Source: Charina bottae (lineage: Eukaryota; Chordata; Lepidosauria; Squamata; Charinaidae). From it: DNA of 64,000 nt. How positions within the stretch are numbered: the stretch's first letter is position 1; each line of letters opens with the position of its first letter. Under the pieces are notes generated by a model, which saw only the letters and a program-made list of their open reading frames with translations, searched no databases and was not told the origin of the DNA. Of the stretch, positions 1 through 11,304 are shown one piece after another. The stretch covers positions 86,687,421 to 86,751,420 of the forward strand of contig JALMGJ010000005.1 in the NCBI GenBank assembly GCA_023362775.1. Direction: 5' to 3'. A program made the translations under genes and the position numbers.

Positions 1-1750
1 TGGGGTGGCATTCCAAATCCAAGGAGGTATAACAGAGAAGACCCAGGTTCTTCTGCTTGTCAGAAGATCTGTGGAAAACCTGATATTAGAATAGTTGTTT
101 ATTGAAAACTTGCAAAAGAAATACCATTCATAATCCATCTTTTTAAAGTCCATTACAGTATAGAAATATGAACTTCATACTACTTATACATATGGTGTGG
201 CTTTGATTTTCCTTCTCTCCCCTTCATAAACTTGCCTTCTCCTCTGCTAGGTTAAGGATCCCGCTAATCAAAATTCAGAGTAGAAGGGAGCATTTCATTG
301 TGCAAGAGAAAATTTAGTGAGATAGTACCTATGCATCCCCAAATGTCCACCTAATTTGTTTTGGGAGTTGTAAGAGCATCTAGGAGGGTTGTCCTTTCTT
401 GATAACATGTAAATACAAAGTTCTGATGTAAATATAAATGTAGATATATTCTCATTTGTGTATCAGCTTTCTAAACCATTATTCACTCATAACAGCCTAT
501 GAACACCAATGAGCAAGTGATAGAATTAAATCTTATAGCAGATCTACCCCTAAGGATAACAGGTAGGGATCCAGTCGAGGTGTTCTCATTTATTTGTGAC
601 AAATGGACGAAGCCATGGGAAAATCAGCCACAATCACTAGTTTCAACAATTGTAGGCCAGGTTATGCTGAGTGTTACTCGGATAATGGTTTATTGGCAGG
701 ACTGCTTACTTATCTGAGCCAAAATGTGTTGCCATTTCTGTTGCTAGCTTTATCTTTTATTCTGATGCAAGAATGTTTCGTATAGTGGTATACTTGGATC
801 ATGCTCAGCTGCTTACAAATTATATGTTAGTGCCCTTATACAGCATCTTAGGGCTAGCTGATTACATGCCCCCTTTATTCTATATATTTTAATAAGGTAG
901 CAAACTACCAGAATGTACCATTTCCAAAATGTTAGGCTGTGAAAAGTTACAGCCTTTGAGATGAAAGCCCGTTACTTTTGCATGAGCCAGTGAGATGTTG
1001 GGTCTTAGCTCACCTTTAGCTGCAGTCAAGCAAATAATATGTACTGAGCACTCTATCATGTACCATTATAATTAGCTCTGTCAGGTCTTAGCCCTGCAAC
1101 CCTCATGCAGATAATATGATAATATGTCTTCATAACCAAGTGACCTTACATGCACAATATTTCTCCCCTTATGAAGATTGCATGTCAATAAAGTAATTGA
1201 GTCTCAGAGGCTGGAGCGAGTGAAGATTTAGATGATTGGACTTTCAGGGCAGTGATGTATGACCGTTATTATTCTACTTGTCAGAGAGCTGCATACGAGC
1301 GAGGATGGTCAGAAGATGGCAAGGATGAAGAGTTGTGTTTCATTAAAAAAAAATATTGCTGTTAATCACCACGCCATTCTTTTCAAAGTCACTGCAAAAA
1401 GAAACTCCTTTTCATTTTAGCCTTGGAGAGGAAGCACAGAAACTTTGCAGATCCACAGCTTCAAAATGTATCCAGTTTAGAGGAGTTGGGCCACAGTCAC
1501 CAGCTGGAAGCAGATGTTGATAATGGAGAATCCAGTTAGGTTCACAATACAGTGGTCAAATAGAAGCTAATTTATATGGACTTGGCTTTGTGGGATATGT
1601 TCACTGTGTGTTCAGTGTGAACCCACACATTCATGTTTCAAATAAATCCTGGTGAACTAACGCACTGTGGCTTGTTTGGGAAACCATGTTTAGAATAAAT
1701 CATGGAATAGCAAGAGACAAGGATCCAGAATCTATGTCAGTCATGTACTG
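1..1750. other. unassigned AT-rich non-coding DNA
   Basis: I recognise no gene or repeat family here. The frames near 499-785 are short, overlap in two frames, and have no family resemblance, so I treat them as chance. A poly-A run lies near 1346-1353. Confidence 0.5.
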
Positions 1751-2090
1751 TTAGGTAAAAGGTAAAGGTTCCCCCCGCACATTTGTGCAGTCGTGTCCGA
1801 CTCTAGGGGCCGGTGCTCATCTCCGTTTGTTAGCCGAAGAACCAGCGTTATCCGAAGACACTTCCGCGGTCATGTGGCCGGCATGACACACGCAGAATGC
1901 TGTTACCTACCCACCAAAGTGGTACCTATTAATCTACTTGCATTTGCATGCTTTCAAATTGCTAGGTTGGCAAGAGCTGGTGCTGGTGCGGGAGCTCACT
2001 CCGTCACACGGGGCTAGGGATTCGAACCTCCAAACTTGTGATCTTCTGATCGACAAGCCTGGCATCTTACCCGCTGAGCCACCACGCCCC
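1751..2090 (-). mobile_element. Sauria-type SINE, near full length
   Basis: This is a tRNA-derived, non-autonomous retroposon read on the minus strand. The head at 2090 (reverse complement) has the tRNA-like GGTGGCTCA start, with the A-box and B-box region running to about 2010. The body holds the conserved GGCCGGCATGAC and GGAGATGAGCACCGGC type segments. The tail near 1754-1800 contains GTCGGACACGACTGCAC followed by GGAACCTTTACCTTT. That tail resembles the Bov-B LINE 3' end, which is the expected mobilising partner. I could not delimit a clean target duplication. The small frames across it are not genes. Confidence 0.85.
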
Positions 2091-2820
2091 TTTTTTACAT
2101 CTCAACTAAAAGGGAAAAAATATATGGTTAAGGCACAACTGGCAAGAGCATCCTAGGAAGTTATCCCTTCCTTTGTGACCAGTGTGCTGCAATTTTATCA
2201 CTGATTGGCACTTCCTGTTTTCATGTCTCTTTCATTTGGCAGAACTCAGCCCCCAAAGTGGTTGGTGGCCCAATCAGGACTGAGACCACCATATGTAGGG
2301 TGGTGGAAAGACACTCCTTTCCCCAGCCCCTTTGTTTTAAAAACCAAACCTTGCATGCCTACAGAGAATGAAAAGGAAAGTAGACATGGCAGAGAAACTA
2401 TGATTCAACTTTGCAGGTGTTCTGTATCCTAGCTTGTTCTCCTGGAAGATTAATAACAGTTTTAACAATAATCTTAGTCTGAGTTTGGATTAATGTCTTG
2501 GTTGCAATTGGTAATGAAGGCACATCTCCAGGTTTGGCTTAGTGTGTGATGCGGTCATAAACTAAGCCACCAGAACTGAACTGGAGAAAGATACTTTATA
2601 ATACCACAACAGAGCCAATGAGACCATTGGACATAAAGAAAAGAAAATATAACACCCAGTACAGAATTTGCTGAATGAATTCACAAAATGTGGTGATGCC
2701 TGCAAGTTAAACAAGTTAAAACAAGTTAAATATATAGTGCTTGTGCATGTAAATAAAACCAGGTTAACATTAAGGCTTCAGCCAATTCAGAGTCCTGTAT
2801 TTGTGCTTATAATCATAACA
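2091..2820. other. unassigned non-coding DNA
   Basis: No recognised gene or repeat. The 75-residue frame at 2205 has no family resemblance. The stretch ends at an AAT/TAATT-rich low-complexity run. Confidence 0.45.
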
Positions 2821-2893
2821 CAATTATTAAAATAATTAATAATTAATAATAATAATAATAATAATTAATATTAATTATTAATATTATTATTAG
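2820..2893. repeat. AAT/ATT-rich low-complexity run
   Basis: Imperfect AAT and TTAAT units fill this stretch. It directly abuts the GC-rich MITE-like block to its right, so it may mark the broken left edge of that element. Confidence 0.8.
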
Positions 2894-3169
2894 CTGTGGG
2901 GCGGGGTAGGGCAGGGCCAGGCAACCCTGCCCTGCCCAAGGCGGAAGCCAATTGTGTGGGCCAGAGGGCGGGGTTTCCACCTGGGAGCCAATCGCGTGGG
3001 CCGGGGGCGGGGTTTCCACCTGGGAGCCAATCGCATGGGCCGGGGGCGGGGTTTCTATCCAGGAGCCAAACACGTGGGCCGGGGCGCAGGGAGCCCTGTT
3101 ATTGCTGTGTCGCGAAATGATGCATGTCTAAAAGGTGTGTCACCAACATGAAAAGTTTGGAAAGCTCTG
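2894..3169. mobile_element. partial hAT MITE (right end) with GC-rich minisatellite
   Basis: The right terminus GTTTGGAAAGCTCTG at about 3155-3169 is the same terminal inverted repeat seen in six other copies in this window. The subterminal part (GTGTCACCAACATGAAAAG) also matches the copy at 22.7 kb. No left terminus is visible. The interior is four tandem units of about 39 bp (2941-3090), each with a (C)CAA(T) motif and most with GGGCGGGG. The 8 bases after the terminus (TTCTAGTC) do not recur at the left edge, so the left side has been lost or replaced. Confidence 0.7.
2941..3090 (+). repeat. 39-bp minisatellite with CCAAT and GC-box motifs, 4 units
   Basis: The motif AGCCAAT (or AGCCAAA) recurs at 2946, 2986, 3025 and 3064, giving periods of 40, 39 and 39. 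Three units contain CCAAT, and the first three are followed by GGGCGGGGTTTC or a close variant. CCAAT is the NF-Y box and GGGCGG the Sp1 box. Promoter activity is only a possibility. Overlapping frames on both strands come from this repeat and are not genes. Confidence 0.8.
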
Positions 3170-3177
3170 TTCTAGTC

Positions 3178-4656
3178 TAACAACTTCACCACCACACTCC
3201 GCTGACTCTCAGTATTTTCTGCAGACAGCGACTGGGGATTTGGGAGCAGGAAAAAAGCAGAAAACCGTCCGCATCCACTTATATAGTTTAAACTTTTCCT
3301 TTCTGAGATATGAAGTAAAGCTCAAGGCTTATGCAGAATCTAAAACAGCTAGCACATTATATACAGTATTATATATGTTTCTTTAGAGCAGGATAAAAGA
3401 TTGGTAGCTTACACTCCCTTGGAGCTATGCCATGAGTGACCTGCTCCTCCCTTAGTGCCCTTTGTTCACTGTTATTGGTGGTGATATTTGCGCTCTGCAC
3501 AGAGAGCCAAATGAGGCCATTTTTGATCCCTTGTTCTTTTCTTTCTGTCCCTCTTCCCTGTTTGTGGTCACTGTGTCATGTCAAATCCCTGCGTGGTGGC
3601 AGTTGTAGGCTTCTAAAGGACTTGGAAGGAGTCATCGGGCTTCACAGTACTACAATGAAATGAATATAATAATGGGAGCCAGAGAAATAGCACAGACCAC
3701 TTATAATGGAAGGAAGCAGCTAATAAGTGTTGTTAGTGGTTTCTGTGATGGTAAAGTTAGAAGTACATCCTGTGGGCAGGCAGGTGAGTTTGCCTTGTCT
3801 CAGAGTTTGGTTACAAGCAGGCTGCGAAGATTAGTATTGATATCTGTCACGTTGTGCCTGTCAAGCTGTTTAGTTGAGAAAATGATAAAAGGAATGGTTA
3901 TCCAGTAATCGGCCCCGTACAGGAGAATAGGAGGGAATGTAGAAATGCTGGGAATTTTATCCACAGAGTGACTTTAATTCTCTATATTGTTTCTCATGTT
4001 TTGAATGACAATGTCTTCCCATCTAGCAGCTTTGCTTACACAAAATTAAACCGCAGAATTGTTTTCTTCATTGTGTTATCTTTATATTTTAAATCTTACA
4101 TTGTTTTATCAGTTAATGTAATCATTTGAATAGATTTTGATGGTTGTACAAAACGGATTGCATCGGTTTCCATTTTGCAAAAGACCGAAAGTCTACTCTG
4201 ACTGTAATAGTCTCAGAGATTTTTTATTAGGCTATTTCTGTTGCTTGCTATTTAGTTATTTGCTTATTTATTAACTGTATCTGCTTCTAACCTCCTTCTT
4301 CATGAAATTCAAGGAAGCATATTAATAATTCAGTTGCAATAATTACTGGAATTACTGTTGTCTTTGTTCTTCAAACATGTGACACACTGCAGGTTAAAAC
4401 AGTACATTTTGAAGTTGGACTCATCTGTAATCTTGCTCACTTGTTAGAACACGCATGTAAATTAGCTCTACCATTCAATCCTCATTTCCCTATTTTTCAA
4501 AAGAAAATGAATCCCCGTGCTCCTCCCCATCATCACTCTTCCTTTTATTAAATACTCATTGCCAAGCTCTCAAAGGTATGAAAGACCATTCCAGAGTTCA
4601 AATCCTGTATGCATTTTGAGATCTGTGAACATTCTTTGCAACATCCCGGGCTGAGT
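3178..4656. other. unassigned non-coding DNA
   Basis: No exon-like frame or recognised repeat. The 75-83 residue frames at 3135-3908 have no family resemblance. Confidence 0.45.
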
Positions 4657-4664
4657 CTTTAGTT

Positions 4665-5144
4665 CAGGGCTTTCCAAACTTTTGCCGTTGGCGACACACC
4701 AATGGCCGGCGCACAAAAACCTGGAAGCGCCGGTGACGGTGCTTTCAGGTTGCCGTTGCCGCAGCAGCGGCATCCTGGAACCCAGAAGTGCTGATGGCCC
4801 GCCGCCGCCGCTGCCCCTTTGAAAGGGCAGGCTCCGGGGACCCCGAAAATGCCCTTGGTTCTGGCAGGGAGGCGAAAAGCCTCGCCGCGCACACACGCGC
4901 TCGCTGCTGGGCCGCTTCCCATTGCACAGCTGATCGGCGCGGAGAATTTCCACCCCGCCCCGCCCCCCCCCCGCGCCAATCAGCTATGCAGCAGGGAAGC
5001 GGCCCGGCAGCGTGCATGCACGATTTTCGCCTCCCTGCCTGAACCGAGGGCATTTTCATCAGCACTTCCGGGTTGTCACGCGACACACTTGGGGCCCCCA
5101 GGCGACACAGTATTGTGTCGCGACACACAGTTTGGAAAGCCCTG
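4665..5144. mobile_element. hAT MITE with long fold-back core (480 bp)
   Basis: Termini CAGGGCTTTCCAAAC and GTTTGGAAAGCCCTG are perfect inverted repeats. The flanking 8-mers are CTTTAGTT (4657-4664) and CTTTAGTC (5145-5152), a 7/8 target duplication, as expected for hAT transposition. The interior is very GC- and CpG-rich against an AT-rich background. It folds back: 4845-4942 is largely complementary to 4971-5056, and 4779-4794 to 5056-5072. A GC-box cluster near 4953-4972 and a CCAAT at 4976 sit at the loop. It encodes no transposase; the 106-127 residue frames over it are by-products of base composition. Confidence 0.88.
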
Positions 5145-5435
5145 CTTTAGTCTGTCACCCTCTTAACTTCATCTATGAGATCCTACACATCCTCTCTTCA
5201 TGTGATTGTATTTGTTAAAAGATGCAATATGTTCCAGGTGTCCACAAGGGAAATGCTTGACTTCTTTCTCTTGCCCTGCCGAAAATCAGAAGCTTCACAG
5301 CTTCTATTTTATCTTTGACTGGCACATCTTAAAATCCAGCAGGTGTTCAGCTTGACAGGAAGGAGGCCTTTACTTAACACACTAATCACAGATTTGAGTG
5401 ACACTGGTAGTGGAGCTAGTCTCATTATTTTTATA

Positions 5436-5708
5436 CAGGTAGTCCTCACTTACCAACTGCCTCATTAAGCGACTGTTTGAAGTTCCACCAATGCAAAAAA
5501 AAAAAAAAAAACAGCTTTGTGACCAATCCTCCCATTTATGACCGTTGCAGCGTTCCGCGGTCACGTGACCACCATTTGTGTGCTTCCCAACTGGCTTGCC
5601 ACAAGCAGAGTTAATGGAGAATGCGGAAATAAAATCATAAGTCAGTCACATGATTTTCTGCTTAGCGACTGCCGGTCCCAATTGTGGTCGCTAAACGAGG
5701 ACTACCTT
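5436..5708. mobile_element. pogo/Tigger-like Tc1-mariner MITE
   Basis: The ends are inverted repeats: CAGGTAGTCCTC at 5436 and GAGGACTACCT at the right. Each is flanked by TA (5434-5435 and 5709-5710), the target duplication of Tc1/mariner elements. Subterminal AAGCGACTG and AGCGACTGCCGG style repeats are also present, and an A17 run lies inside. There is no transposase, so it is non-autonomous. The superfamily call comes from the TA duplication and end sequence by eye. Confidence 0.75.
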
Positions 5709-5710
5709 TA

Positions 5711-6243
5711 TTAGTTTTTAACCTGTGAATTCTAGTCTGATAAATACAATACAAAAAGAAAAATAAGAATGGAAAGCAAAGAGGAATGGAAGCAGTTGCC
5801 AACAGGACCAAGCATGAGGGGTGAAAGAAGATGGTCTCAACCCTCCGTTCCCAGGAGTCCTTTGAGTTTTACACACTCTGGCCCTGCTTTCCTACCTTTG
5901 TGTAGCTGCTCGCCCCCATGTATCTTCCAAGGGGATGGCTTCACCTGGCACCCTCCCTTTAACACCTGCATGTAGGACCCCCATAGCCTTAAATTAACTA
6001 AAATAAAAGATTAAATATTAATTAAAATTAAATTAATTACAATTTTAAATGATTAAACAAAAGATTAAAATGAACCATTCTGTAGTTCTACCTCCTAAGC
6101 CTAAATTGTATGTAACTAGGGAAATCTGCTCCCTTCTCCTCCCACCTCCTGGATGCGAGTTAGATTGTTCCCACAAGCAATAAATAACTTGTTGGTCACT
6201 GACCTTAATAACGGTTACCTATCTATCTAAGTCAGACTCTCTC
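5711..6243. other. unassigned non-coding DNA
   Basis: No recognised gene. An AT-only run of TTAAAT type occurs near 5990-6070. Confidence 0.45.
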
Positions 6244-6505
6244 CAGCTTTTTACCCTGAAGGAACCCTTGAAATAATTTTCAAGTCTCAGGGAACCCCTG
6301 CATAAGAAGTACAAAAAATATGAAAACTTCACACAATGCAATTCACTTCTAACCCATACAATTCACATTTAACAACAGCAAAGCTGAGACACGATACAAA
6401 AAAATTCCCACCCTAGCGAGCGCTAGCATTGTGTGGCACACAATGTTCCAAAAACTTTTTTTTTCCAATCACAATCTTTTGTGGAACCACAGTAGAGAAA
6501 GGCTG
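6244..6505. mobile_element. degenerate hAT MITE of the 57-kb type
   Basis: The left part contains GGAACCCTTGAAAT and GGGAACCCCTGCA, matching the left part of the element at 56978-57286. The right part ends in GGAACCACAGTAGAGAAAGGCTG, comparable with its right terminus. No matching 8-bp flanks were found, and the interior is diverged. It is probably an older copy of the same family. Confidence 0.6.
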
Positions 6506-8242
6506 ATCAAAGTGATAAATAAAGTTATTTTTTTTAAAAAAAGAGAGAGAGAGAATAGGGAATGTAAAAATTCCTTTTGTTGCTTTAAGTAGTGACAGGT
6601 TAGCAAAAGAGATTAAAATGTAGAGCTTTTCAAATAATAGAAAAATGATTTAAATATGACCCCCCATAAAAAAAACTATAAAAGCCAATTAAGGTTCTGA
6701 GTTCTGAGATATTGTTGCTCTGTCCCTAATTTAAAGGAACTCTGCTATAAAAAGGTTCCATGTTGCATAAAAGCACACAATTCACTGAGCATGTACAGAG
6801 AACATAAATATTGGAATCCATCATTCTTAGCTAACTTTTCCCTATTCATCTCGAGGACAGATGAGCCTCAGAGCAGATGTTATCTCTCTGCCAATGTTGT
6901 AAGGTAAAAAATTGTGCTTTCAGGAGTGCTGAACTAAAAGAGACAAATTCAAGGTCACCAATTTAGATCTGTGCCTTCAAAGGGCACAGAGAGGTTTTTT
7001 TAGCTCTATGGAAGATGGAGATATCTAAATACACAGGCAGACTAGATATTATTGTAATCACATAAATAATCTGAAAGGCTTACTTCCCTTTGGCTGCCAG
7101 AATCTTGTTCACTGAGCAATTATTCTATCATGGAATTAGTCAGTCTGCCAATGAATGAGGTTCAAAAGATCCAGACATCGTTATAAAATATAGGCATGTT
7201 CTATTAATGTTATGGATATTAGGGAAAAATATGTTAGCTAAGCATTTACATAACCTCAGATTAAATGCTCTCAGGGCTACCAGATAAGGAATAGAGAAAA
7301 ACGTGTTTTTCTCAGGCAACGACCCAAAATCTCCAGCCCTGGGAAGAATGCCTCTGTTAACTCTTAGAAACCTGGAACAGTGCACTGATCCTGATTGCTC
7401 CTCAGGATACAATATGCTTCTGCATGTCTGTGGATGAACATAACTAGAAACTAGATCTTCTCATTCCTCACCCAACATCCATTCCTTTGTTCTTAAAATG
7501 TACAGAGCCTTTTTAAGGGTCTGCATGGCTTCATACAGTACATGATTCAGTAAAACGTCTAGTGCAGCCATCTAATAATTTTAGGAAGTTATTGAGTTTA
7601 GAAAAAAATATTTTATAGCCTATATCTTCATTATTATATTATTCACAAAATAGATAGCTGCCATAAGTCAAATGAAGGAATTTTTCATCGAATTTTTATT
7701 CCCATATTATGCACTGAATTAACTGGTTGACAGGTATGGTGTACTAGTTTATGTTGACATGAGAATCATTAAACATAAACTTTATTGCTCTCATAATTTT
7801 ATAGAGCAAAGTAGACCTAATGGTTTTTTATAGAAGGTAGAGAAGTGCCCCAGAAGGCTTGAGTTTTATTTTCCTTTATTGTTTTTTCTGGACTTTATAA
7901 AATGGTAGTACAGTTACCTTTCTGCTGGATGCAAAAGGATAGAAGTTATCTGCACCAGCCCTACAGCTGCAGTCCATTTTCATAATCTCAACTTTATATG
8001 GCAAAATAGGACTGAGATGGATTCACCAGACAACAAACCCATCCAAAGGGCAGAAAATAGGACTTACTACAAAGTTTCACGAAATAAATAAGAGGGAAAG
8101 TTTAAATGTAGCCACTTTGATGATGTTTGGATTACTTTTAATGAAAGGTGGGGTAAAAAGTAGGATGGGTGTTAAGCCCCTAGGATTTAATTTGCTTGAG
8201 GAGTTATCTTTTCTGGGCATATAGTTTGGGTTTCGTATTGTT

Positions 8243-8245
<3 letters not shown>
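6506..8245. other. unassigned non-coding DNA
   Basis: No gene or repeat family recognised. The 90-residue minus frame at 7140-7412 has no family resemblance. Only a short GA run near 6542-6555 stands out. Confidence 0.45.

Positions 8246-8284
<39 letters not shown>
8246..8284. repeat. (ATC)n microsatellite
   Basis: About 12 uninterrupted ATC units. The poly-methionine frame on the minus strand is an artefact of this repeat. Confidence 0.97.
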
Positions 8285-8289
8285 TAATG

Positions 8290-8331
8290 TTATATGCTGC
8301 CCAGAGCCTTATGGACTTGGATAGTCTTCTA

Positions 8332-8366
<35 letters not shown>
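8290..8366 (+). mobile_element. L2-type LINE 3' tail with (AATC)n
   Basis: GCTGCCCAGAGCCTTATGGA followed by ATAGTCTTCTAAATC resembles the 3' end of L2-type LINEs, where CCGCCCAGAGTCC is followed by a short-repeat tail. It continues directly into about eight AATC/AAAC units at 8332-8366. The tail probably seeded the microsatellite. Confidence 0.55.
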
Positions 8367-8426
8367 CAATCAAACAAACACAACAATTTAAAAAAGAAAA
8401 TGAATGAATTATTGCATAGGCCTCTG

Positions 8427-8750
8427 TCATGGTTAGGCAAAGAACAATGCTGAGCCTTGGAATTAAGCTCTAGATCTTTATTGTTCTACCTTACACAGAA
8501 TCTTGCCAAACTAAGCCACACTAAGCAGTTCTCTGGGAAAAACCCCAGGCACTCTAAGGCGGGTCTGGCCTGACCTTCTTGGATGGGTGGCCAAGGTCTT
8601 CGAGGCTGTGAACATGGTTCTCACCCTGGAAGGCACCCCCTCCTCCTTCACCCGCAATCTCCATAACAGCCGCCTCCTCCTCCTCCTCCTCCTCCTCCTC
8701 CTCCTCCTCCTCCTCCAATCCAGATTCAAAGGTGAAAGGATAATTCAGAC
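8427..8750 (-). mobile_element. possible LTR fragment
   Basis: The sequence starts TGTCATGG and has AAGCTCTAGATCTTTATTGT near 8468-8487. On the minus strand this gives an AATAAAG polyadenylation-like signal. A similar arrangement (AAGCTCCATCTTTATTGT, then CAGAATCTTG) recurs at about 50840-50885. I infer related LTR remnants. Neither has a confirmed second boundary or target duplication. Confidence 0.3.
8668..8717. repeat. (CTC)n / (GAG)n microsatellite
   Basis: About 16 CTC units. The poly-leucine and poly-arginine frames over it are artefacts. Confidence 0.96.
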
Positions 8751-8752
8751 AT

Positions 8753-8825
8753 TATTTATTATTATTTATTTTATTTATTATTTACATTTATATGACCGCC
8801 CATCTCCCCCAACGGGGGACTCATT
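8753..8825 (-). mobile_element. L2-type LINE 3' end, short
   Basis: A TTATTTATT-rich tail is followed by GACCGCCCATCTCCCCCAAC and GGGGGACTC. This is the reverse complement of the 3' end of the longer L2-type copy at 60.5 kb. Confidence 0.75.
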
Positions 8826-9902
8826 ATATATAAGTTGCCAACTTATACTGTCAGCAACACCTTAAGTCAAATATATCTTTTTCTAGGGCTGTGCACATGC
8901 CTAGGAAAAGGGCTGCAACGGGCATGTCTGCATGTGCTCCAAATCACATTTTCCTCTTCCAATCTACATCACAGTACACCAAATGAAAGATGTTTAATAA
9001 GCCAATATACATTTTGCTATGAAAACTGAAGATAACATACCCATATAAAGCAGAGATTACTAGCATGGTCAAAATAAATTTTTTGTAAAAAAGTACTTCA
9101 AAAGTCACTAGTATAAACCATCAGTTAATATAACTAATATTTAAAACAGGCCCATCCTACTGTTTCTTACGGGCCATAATGTGAACATTTCTGGACTGTT
9201 ACCACTTTCCAAAAAGCATTTTCATGCCAATTTTAAAAATAAAAACTAAAAAAAATATATATTCTGAACAATACTATAAACCCAAAGAATAAAACCAGAA
9301 TGGCAACAATCACCCACAATTAAATTTATAAACAAAGAGGAAATCTAAATTTATATGGAGAAGGCCTGCTTCAAAAGTCCAGTTGGAGTTTTCAGGTTGA
9401 TCATCAAGACCAATGTTTGCAAGGAGACAAACAAATCTCTTTACCTTATCATTTGGCTATTTACTGTACATCATATACAATAACTGTTCCAAGGGTCTAG
9501 AAATGTTTTTCTCCCAATTTCCAAAATATTTTATCATTGGAATTTAGAGTATTCTGTTCCTGCTACAATTGCTAAGTTCCAAAAACATTATTCTAATTGC
9601 TTTCAAATTATCCGAAGATAGATAAGACTATCATACATACATAACATGTTATCAGAACGTTGTGTACAATAAGTGAAGCCTTTTTTAAAATTACAGTTGA
9701 ATAAATTCCTCATATTACATTTCCTTTCCTCTGCAATATTACAAGAAATAGTACCCATAGTTTTACTAAGCAAATACTAGACCAAAGATGAACACCAATA
9801 CATATTTTGAAGTAAAACTACAATTAATCACAAAAGGTGCTTATTCACCACAGTTGATATTTGGCATTACTTATTGGAATCCCTCAGAGTAAAGATAAGC
9901 AC
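8826..9902. other. unassigned AT-rich DNA
   Basis: No recognised gene. Short A and T runs only. Confidence 0.45.
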
Positions 9903-9990
9903 CTATTTATTTATTATTTTACTTATATACTGCTGAATCAATACAAATCACAGTGGTTTACAAAACAATTTACATAAACATCCAAAACAG
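9903..9990 (-). mobile_element. diverged L2-type 3' end
   Basis: TATTTATTTATTATTTTACTTATATACTGC is followed by GTGGTTTACAAAACAATTTAC, which parallels other L2-type tails in the window (tail, then GGCGGTTTACA). The middle is diverged. Confidence 0.4.
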
Positions 9991-10270
9991 TTCAAGTGCC
10001 CATGGTAAATGTAAATCAAATCTAATCAAAGTTGTGACAATGCAAGGATGAATGATATTAATAGTGATAATCAAGAATTTTTAAAAAATTAAATCGTAAC
10101 AAAGCCAAACTTTATCCATTAAATTTACATGGAATCTCCATTCCCTTTCTATTCTTTCTCTCACTCTGACATACAAAAGATTATTTCTTTGATTATTATA
10201 ATTTCAGGATTCATGATTTTGTTTTTTTGTTTTTTTAAATAATACCCTATGTTTTGAAAAAGTAATTAAC
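9991..10270. other. unassigned AT-rich DNA
   Basis: No recognised element between the L2-type tail and the SINE. Confidence 0.4.
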
Positions 10271-10280
10271 AGTTCACCTA

Positions 10281-10625
10281 GGTAAAGTAAAGGTAAAGGT
10301 TCCCCCCACATATTTGTGCAGTCGTGTCCAATTCTAGGGGCCGGTGGTCATCTCCGTTTGTTAGCCGAAGAGCCAGCGTTGTCTGAAGTTGCTTCCACGG
10401 TCATGTGGCCGGCATGACGCACGCGGAATGCTGTTACCTACCCACCGAAGTGGTACCTATTCATCTACTTGCATTTGCATGCTTTCGAATTGCTAGGTTG
10501 GCAAGAGCTGGGGCTAGTGTGGGAGCTCACTCTGTCATGCAGGACTAGGGATTCAAACCTCCGAACTTGCGATCTTCTGATCGACAAGCCTGGCGTCTTA
10601 CCCACTGAGCCACCACAGCCCTAGA
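10281..10625 (-). mobile_element. Sauria-type SINE with 10-bp target duplication
   Basis: A full-length minus-strand copy with the same head, body and CCTTTACCTTTAC tail as the copy at 14.2 kb. It is flanked by AGTTCACCTA at 10271-10280 and 10626-10635, an exact target duplication that fixes both ends and indicates LINE-type retroposition. Confidence 0.92.
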
Positions 10626-10635
10626 AGTTCACCTA

Positions 10636-11303
10636 CAGTTCAAAAAATCAAATATATTACAATATCTCCCTACATTTGAGAATATAGCAGGCCACAGTCT
10701 TCCCTCAAAAATTATATCAACAAATTTATCCTTTACATTTTCTAGTACATCACTGTTATACATAGCATGTTATGTTTATATGCTTCTGCAAGTTATTCAT
10801 TTTTTTCTCATATAACCTCTGCGTTTCTTTCATCTGATGGCTGAAAAAAAACCTATATTCCCTCATTTATAAATTATCCAACATTGCATTCTTTCATTAT
10901 TCTGATTATGCCAAACTTGGTATCATCTACTTAAGGACCTCTTGCTCAAAAAATGGACACTCTTTGGGTACTAAAGTAATTAAAACTAGTCTTAATTCTA
11001 GTGTCCATTTTTGTCAATTGTAATATATTCCTGTCCTTGAAAGGAAAAAAAATGTCTAGAAGTAATGAACCAATATAAAGCTAAATTTTGACATTTTTCA
11101 GGCATTATATTTTATCAGTTCTAGGGGGCATGAATATATGTGATGTAAATTGTATCTGCTATTATTTTCCAATATGTATGCATTTTCTCCAAATATGTAC
11201 AAAATTTTCTTTATCTGTTGAAAGTATCAGCACTACAGTATGTATATCAGTATACATAATGCTGATAGTTTCTAGTGGCTGTTGCTGATATATAGAAAGT
11301 ATA
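10636..11303. other. unassigned AT-rich DNA
   Basis: No recognised gene. The 66-residue frame at 11088 has no family resemblance. Confidence 0.45.
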
Positions 11304-11304
11304 C

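Noticed and set aside
4570..5166. Frames of 106-127 residues on both strands
   Set aside because: They lie in the CpG-rich core of a hAT MITE defined by its termini and 7/8 target duplication; the openness comes from high GC.
8077..8283. Poly-methionine frame
   Set aside because: Reading of an ATC microsatellite.
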